Assembly (NCBI GenBank): GCA_021234155.1
Contig: JAJEKV010000072.1
Location: 861,918 to 925,917, forward strand
Origin: Isoetes taiwanensis
Taxonomy: Eukaryota > Streptophyta > Lycopodiopsida > Isoetales > Isoetaceae
Reading direction: 5' to 3'
DNA length: 64,000 bases
Positions 58,909-64,000 of the stretch are shown in pieces; the first letter of the stretch is position 1; each line of letters opens with the position of its first letter. Under the pieces are notes generated by a model, which was not told the DNA's origin, made no database searches, and worked only from the letters and a program-made list of their open reading frames with translations. A program made the translations under genes and the position numbers.

Positions 58909-61330
58909 GTGATGGAACTTAAAAGCGAAAATTACCGTAAATTTCTCTCCATTCTTCACGCCTTTGCTGATTTCGTGCCCTCTGATCGTCCCGAACTCCT
59001 TAAACAGTTAAGATCTTTCCATGAAAACTCAAAAAATTTATTTTTCTTTGGAAATTTTGCTAACTCTCTGAATGGACAGTCTGCAATGGATCCTCTGTCC
59101 TTCAAAGTTCCTTGCTGGGATAATTTGTCTAAAGATCCAGATTATAGATGTCAATTGCCAAGATTGGACCCTGCCCATGATGTTTCTCTTCCCTACGGTG
59201 AAAGGAGATCAACTCAGAAGAAACACTCGGATGAATCCCTCAACAAGGCCCCCGGGAATGTTCGACCCTTCAAACCCCCCTTCAGTGCCAAAAAGATCAA
59301 TATTTTCAATGGTATTTCTTTGGATCTCCCTTCTCTGTATGCAAAGTTAAATTCCTTTCATGATTCTGCTGTAATTGTAAAGGTCAATAAGCATGGGATC
59401 AAATTGGATAAACTCTGGTCCTTCTATCTGAACCTTCATAAAGGCATTCTGATCAATGCTGTCTATTGGCTTCAGTCACCCTACATCATGATTGAATGTG
59501 GAAGCAAAAGATCTGCTAATTTCTTTCTCAATCACGGTCCCTTGAATCTTTTCGATTATCCTTTCTCAAATGGGACCCTAAATTTGAAATTGCTAACTTA
59601 AACAATCTCTATGTGGCCTCTACTACTCTTCATGGCCTAAATCCCATCTATTGGAATGAGGATTGTCTGAAAATGCTCTTTGACTCTGTTGGATCTTACT
59701 TTGGTACAGAATATTCCCCTTATAGACCTTCTCGATCTTTTGTTCAACTTGACATCTCAAAAGATATCCCTCTTCAAATCCCCTTCCTATATGTCTTTGG
59801 TCAAAAAGCCTATCTACCTTTAAGATGGTCGGGATTGCCACCTCATTGCCAAATTTGTAAGGTCATGCACTTCTGATATGAATCTTGCAAGGAGAAATCA
59901 GTTATTTTGTCGAGAGCCAACCCGCCAATTGCTGTCGTGGTGCCAAGTCAACCAAAGAACAGTCAATCGAGTCGAAGTCAGCGGTGTTTTTTGAAACTCA
60001 AAAGGCTCAGTCCTTGACCGAGTCTCCCCAAAGATTACCAATGATCCTGATGTACCCAGTATCATTTCTAAAGACAATAGATTCGAGCAAACTAAGGTTA
60101 ATGGAAGTTACAAAAGAATCCAAATGAAGAAAAGGTTAAAAGAGGCCCAGATTCAGAAGGAAGAGACAGTTAATACTAAGATTAATGTTGCTTCTAGAAA
60201 GATTTCTAGCAAAGAAAAAGATTCATCTCAACTAGTCAAGGTGCTGCAAAATCATGAGAATGCAGCAAAAAATGTATGTTTGGATAAGAATAAAGCAATC
60301 TTCCTAAACAGAATCATTGTGGATGCCAAGAGCCTAGGGAAAAAAAGGAGTCATTTGCAGATCCTTTTAATCCCTATATGAGTAAGAGTGGTCTATTAGA
60401 CAAGAAAATCAAACATAGTAAAGAATTGAAGCAAGTCAACTTTGATAATGAGCAAGAATTGAGGCTGAAATAAACCCTTTGGATACTATAGTGGAAGTTG
60501 TCCCTGCTTCTCCTCCAGCTAGGGCAGAATTGGACAAAGAGATCAATCATATAAAGGAGACTACTGCCTTAGGTACATTGCAACACAAGGAGTTGCAGAA
60601 TACCACCAATCAAGTTACTGGTATCAAGTCAATTTCAGGTATTAGCTAAGCTTAATTCTGAACTTAATATGGATTTATTGTTGATCAACACCCTTACTGC
60701 CAAACCTAAGCATTTTAAACCACCTTTTATTGACCTCTCTCCAGCCACTGATTTAAACCCCCTTCCCTCCTCTACTATTGCATCTGAAATTGCTGAACAG
60801 ATAGCTTCATTGCAAGAAGGACTCAGTTCACAAGCTCAACAAGTCTTCCATTGGAACCTTATGGATGATGAGTTTGTCCAAGATACTCCAGGAAGGGAAA
60901 GTGCTACATCTAAGGAAATCAATCAAGCAAAGATTGTAGTTTTGCAGGTTGAAGAAACACAAAACATGGTTGCAGATAATACAGGTCATGACTCATCTCT
61001 CTTACTTTGTGATAATTCTAATATAGATAAGTCTAAAAATTCTAATATTGTTTATTTCCCTCATCTCCTAGAAATAAGATGTTTGAATTTATCCCTGGTG
61101 GAATTTCGGATGTTAGTGTGATGTCTTTCTTTCTGATAATTCCTCTCTTGAGTTAGGCATGAAACCAAAGTCATATGGAGCTAGGGTCAAAAGTAAATCC
61201 AAAAAGGGTGATCCATCCCTAACTGATCTCACTAATTTGCACAACACTCTTGCTGCCAATAAGGGGTAAAAATAAAAAAGGAAAAGGGAAAAAAAGATCT
61301 GTCAGACTCTAGCTCCCCTTGTCTTTCTCT
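58909..61330 (+). pseudogene. LINE copy 3, ORF1 (DUF4283 plus CCHC knuckle)
   Basis: The first frame, 58909-59601 (230 codons), starts MELKSENYRKFLSILHAFAD and carries VVKVNKHGIKLDKLWSFYLN-type text, then LQSPYIMIECGSKRSANFFL, the RNA-binding DUF4283 region. After a frameshift, 59613-59876 reads LNPIYWNEDCLKMLFDSVGS and LPPHCQICKVMHF*YESC, a CCHC_4-type zinc knuckle with a TGA inside. Lys/Glu/Ser-rich segments in broken frames continue to about 61120. Sequence before 58909, back to about 58250, may be the 5' leader. The knuckle distinguishes this LINE from copy 1. Confidence 0.7.
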
Positions 61331-61346
61331 TTCCTTTTCTTTCCCT

Positions 61347-64000
61347 ATGAAGATTCTTTTTTGGAATGTAAGGGGTATCAAAGGCCCCATCAAAAGAAGG
61401 AGAGTTATCTCCCAAATCAGAAATTATAATGCTGATGTCATCCTCCTTCAGGAAGTCAAGCTCCCTAAGTTTGAGATTTCCAACCTTGGTGATTGGATAT
61501 ATCCTGGAGCTTCCTCAACTTGGATCGAAGCTACTGGAAAAAGTGGTGGTATAATTATGGTTTGGAAAAATCTTAAACATCTCTCATATTATAATTCCCC
61601 ATCTAAGATGTGGCAGGCTGTTACTTTCACAATTCAGGACTTTGTCTTTGGAATTATAAATATTTATGCCTTCACTAACCCGAAAGATAGGGAAATTCTT
61701 TGGACTGAGATCAACTCCTGGATGCATAACAGTCCCAATTTTGACTGGATAGCTGCTGGTGATTTCAACAATACTCCTTCTTGGAATATGAAGCTTGGTA
61801 ACAACATTAATGTCTACTTTGGAAAGATGTAATTGGGACGTCTTTATCTCGGATTCTTCCCTTGTTTATGTTTCTTCTTCCACTGCTACTTTCACATGGT
61901 CAAATAAACAAAAAGGGGACAAAAGAGTTTACTGTGCCTTAGACAGATTCTACATGTGTAGTCCCCACGCTTCTCTTTGGGATAATTGCTATGTTACCAG
62001 TGATGAGAGTAATATTGTCGCTGATCACCAACCTCAATTCTTTTGTATTAGGCATCGAACTCAAAGCCCAAGAGATGGCAGTGTTTCTTATAAGTTCAAT
62101 TGTGCTCTTCTTGATAATGACTTCTTTGTGAAGGATTTTAGAGACTTCTACCAACTCATTCATAAAGATATCAATGGGCATTCTATGAAGAATTTTTACT
62201 GTAAGATCAAGAAGATTAAGAACTGGATTAAGAAATGGTCTAAAAGTAGACATCTCTCCAAAGCAAGGGAGAAGGAGAAATTTCTCTCTCAAATGAGAAA
62301 TATTAGATCCCTCTTGCAGGATGACCCTTACAACCTCAATCTGCAGATTGGTGAAGAATTGATTGAGAACTACCTTAAAAGCATTGAGGAAATTGAAGCC
62401 AAAAGTTCAGCTATTAAATATAAAGTCAAATTTAACAAGAAAATGGATTGTAGCAGTTCTAGATTCTTCTTTAAACTGACTAAAGTGAGGCTTCTTAGGA
62501 ACTCAATCACTCAGGTTAGAACTGATGCAGGTATCTCCTTAGATGATCCTAAGCTTATCAGGTCTTTCTTTCAAGATAACTATACCTCCCTTTTCTATAA
62601 AGTCTCTGCTCAGCAGATTGACTCTTTCAGAGAGAAGGAATTCCTTGATCTTATGGACAACATGATTCCTTCTTCAATTGATTGTATGGATGATTCCATT
62701 ATTAATCCTCCTAGTGAAGAAGAAGTTCTGAATATATTGAAGTCCTTAGGCAAATGCAAATCTCCTGGCCCTGATGGTCTTCCAAGTGAATTCTATATTC
62801 ATTTTTGGGACATTTTAAAATCTGATATTATCTCAATGCTTAGAGGCTTTTGGGAGGCTAATCATCTACATCCCTCCATCTCAGCTGGCTTCATTGCTCT
62901 TATTCCTAAAGTGGATAATCCATTTGCTTTCTCTGATTGGAGGCCTGTCTCTCTCACTAATACCTCCTATAAAATTTGTGCTAAAATTATTGCTAATAGG
63001 ATTAAAGCTTATCTGCAGAAGAATATTTCTCAATATCAATCTGCCTTCCTGTCTAACTGGTTCATTTTAGATAATTACATTACAGCCATAGAAGGACTTC
63101 ATTGGAATAAGATTTCTAATTAAAATTGTCTGTTGCTGAAATTGGATTCTAAGCGTGCTTTTGACACTGTGAGATGGGATTTTCTTGACCTTGCTCTTTC
63201 AAAATTTGGCTTCCATCCTAAGCTCAAACTGCTTATTCATGGTTTGAACATCAATTCTAATTCTGTTGTCATTCTCAATGGCTCGATTTCGCAATTCTTT
63301 CCTTTATCTCGTGGTGTTAGACAAGGTTGCCCCCTTGCTCCTTATCTTTTTAATAGTGGCTGAAATGTTAACCAAGGCTATTTTGCATTTTAAAGATCTT
63401 GGCAGAATTAAGGGCCTCAAAATGCCAAACAGTGATGACTTTCTTACCATCTCACAATATGTTGATGACACCTTTGCTTTCCTGGATGCAAATATCTCCA
63501 ATATTGATTTCTTTCTTGAAATTATCAAACAATTCTCTGCTGTCTCTGGAGTTCACTTGAATTTGGCCAAATGCATGATTATTGATGACAACATCCAGCC
63601 AAATTATACTGATATCAAAGTTCTAAACTGCAATCAGGCTATTATGTTGCTGGGAATGCCTCTCTCTCTAAATCCTTGTTTGAAAAGTCTTTGGCAGCCA
63701 ATCATTGACAGAATTAAGAGGAAACTCAACAATTATAGGGGATGTTTATCCTTTGCAGATAGAACTCTCATTGCAAATTCGGTCCTGGCCAGCTTTCACA
63801 TCTATTTCTCCTCTGCCCTAGTTGCTCAAAAGGCTGTTTATTCTAAATTAGAGAAAACCATCAGAAGATTCATTTGGAAAGGATCTCATTTAGTAAATTA
63901 GAATTCTGTTGCTAGGCCAAAAAAATTGGGGGGTTTAGGCTGCGAAAACCTTCATTTGCAGGCCTCTGCTCTTGCTGGTAAATATATTTGAAAGTCTTTT
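61347..64000 (+). pseudogene. LINE copy 3, ORF2 (endonuclease and RT), cut by window end
   Basis: Endonuclease from ATG 61347: ILFWNVRGIKGPIKRRRVIS, LLQEVKLPKFE, AAGDFNNTPS; frameshift near 61810; then VADHQPQF (catalytic DH). Reverse transcriptase: GKCKSPGPDGLPSEFYIHFW, FIALIPKVDNPFAFSDWRPV, QSAFLSNWFILDN, stop TAA at 63121, KLDSKRAFDTVRWDFLDLAL, RGVRQGCPLAPYLF, frameshift, catalytic YVDDTFAFLDA, and thumb to a stop at 63899 followed by still-homologous sequence (GGLGCENLHLQASALAGKYI). Few lesions compared with copies 1 and 2, so it is younger, but it is already inactive. Confidence 0.85.

Overview
This window looks like nuclear DNA of a land plant with a large, repeat-rich, intron-rich genome. 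A fern or other seed-free vascular plant is my best guess. The grounds are a PLS-type pentatricopeptide (PPR) gene of the 'MYGKCG' kind, gypsy elements primed by initiator tRNA-Met, several L1-type LINEs, short genes split by GT-AG introns, and fragments of plant-typical genes (plastid sigma factor, MTP-type zinc transporter, TMK-like receptor kinase, HT1/STY-like kinase). Nothing bacterial, and no rRNA, true tRNA or CRISPR array, was seen.

Layout. 0-13 kb: two decayed, spliced genes for Crypton-like tyrosine recombinases (A, 1.58-3.07 kb; B, 11.4-12.2 kb, both minus), two Helitron 3' ends (one cutting into recombinase A), a tRNA-derived SINE, several tandem duplications, and an unrecognised multi-exon minus-strand gene (about 9.2-11.2 kb). 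13.2-15.3 kb: the one long intact gene, a PPR protein. 17.2-23.5 kb: a 456-bp foldback MITE with 9-bp target duplications, then an inverted minisatellite split by a 5.2-kb LINE with a perfect 13-bp target duplication. 24.6-32.2 kb: gene fragments (CDF zinc transporter, LRR kinase, TRAF-type zinc finger, PPR) interleaved with two 5'-truncated LINEs, a SINE scrap and a palindrome-bearing tandem array. 34.4-36.3 kb: recombinase copy C, six exons, with the full tyrosine-recombinase residue set. 37.3-40.4 kb: truncated Ty3/gypsy element; next to it fragments of a sigma factor and an FCP1-like phosphatase. 43.3-47 kb: a second LINE (minus) carrying a SINE whose tail is about 48 GATA units. 47-55.6 kb: mostly non-coding, with LTR-like repeats, SINE pieces and a kinase pseudogene. 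55.6-58.2 kb: gypsy gag-protease remnant and a G+C-richer 204-codon ORF of unknown origin. 58.9-64 kb: a third LINE, cut by the window edge.

The most notable item is the family of three related tyrosine-recombinase genes with plant-type introns. They match the Crypton DNA-transposon class, which I know mainly from fungi, stramenopiles and animals. All three copies here are damaged. An exact 20-bp match lies in inverted orientation downstream of copy A and upstream of copy B and may mark element ends. Apart from the PPR gene, almost every coding stretch carries stops or frameshifts, so most of the window is a graveyard of mobile elements and captured or decayed gene pieces.
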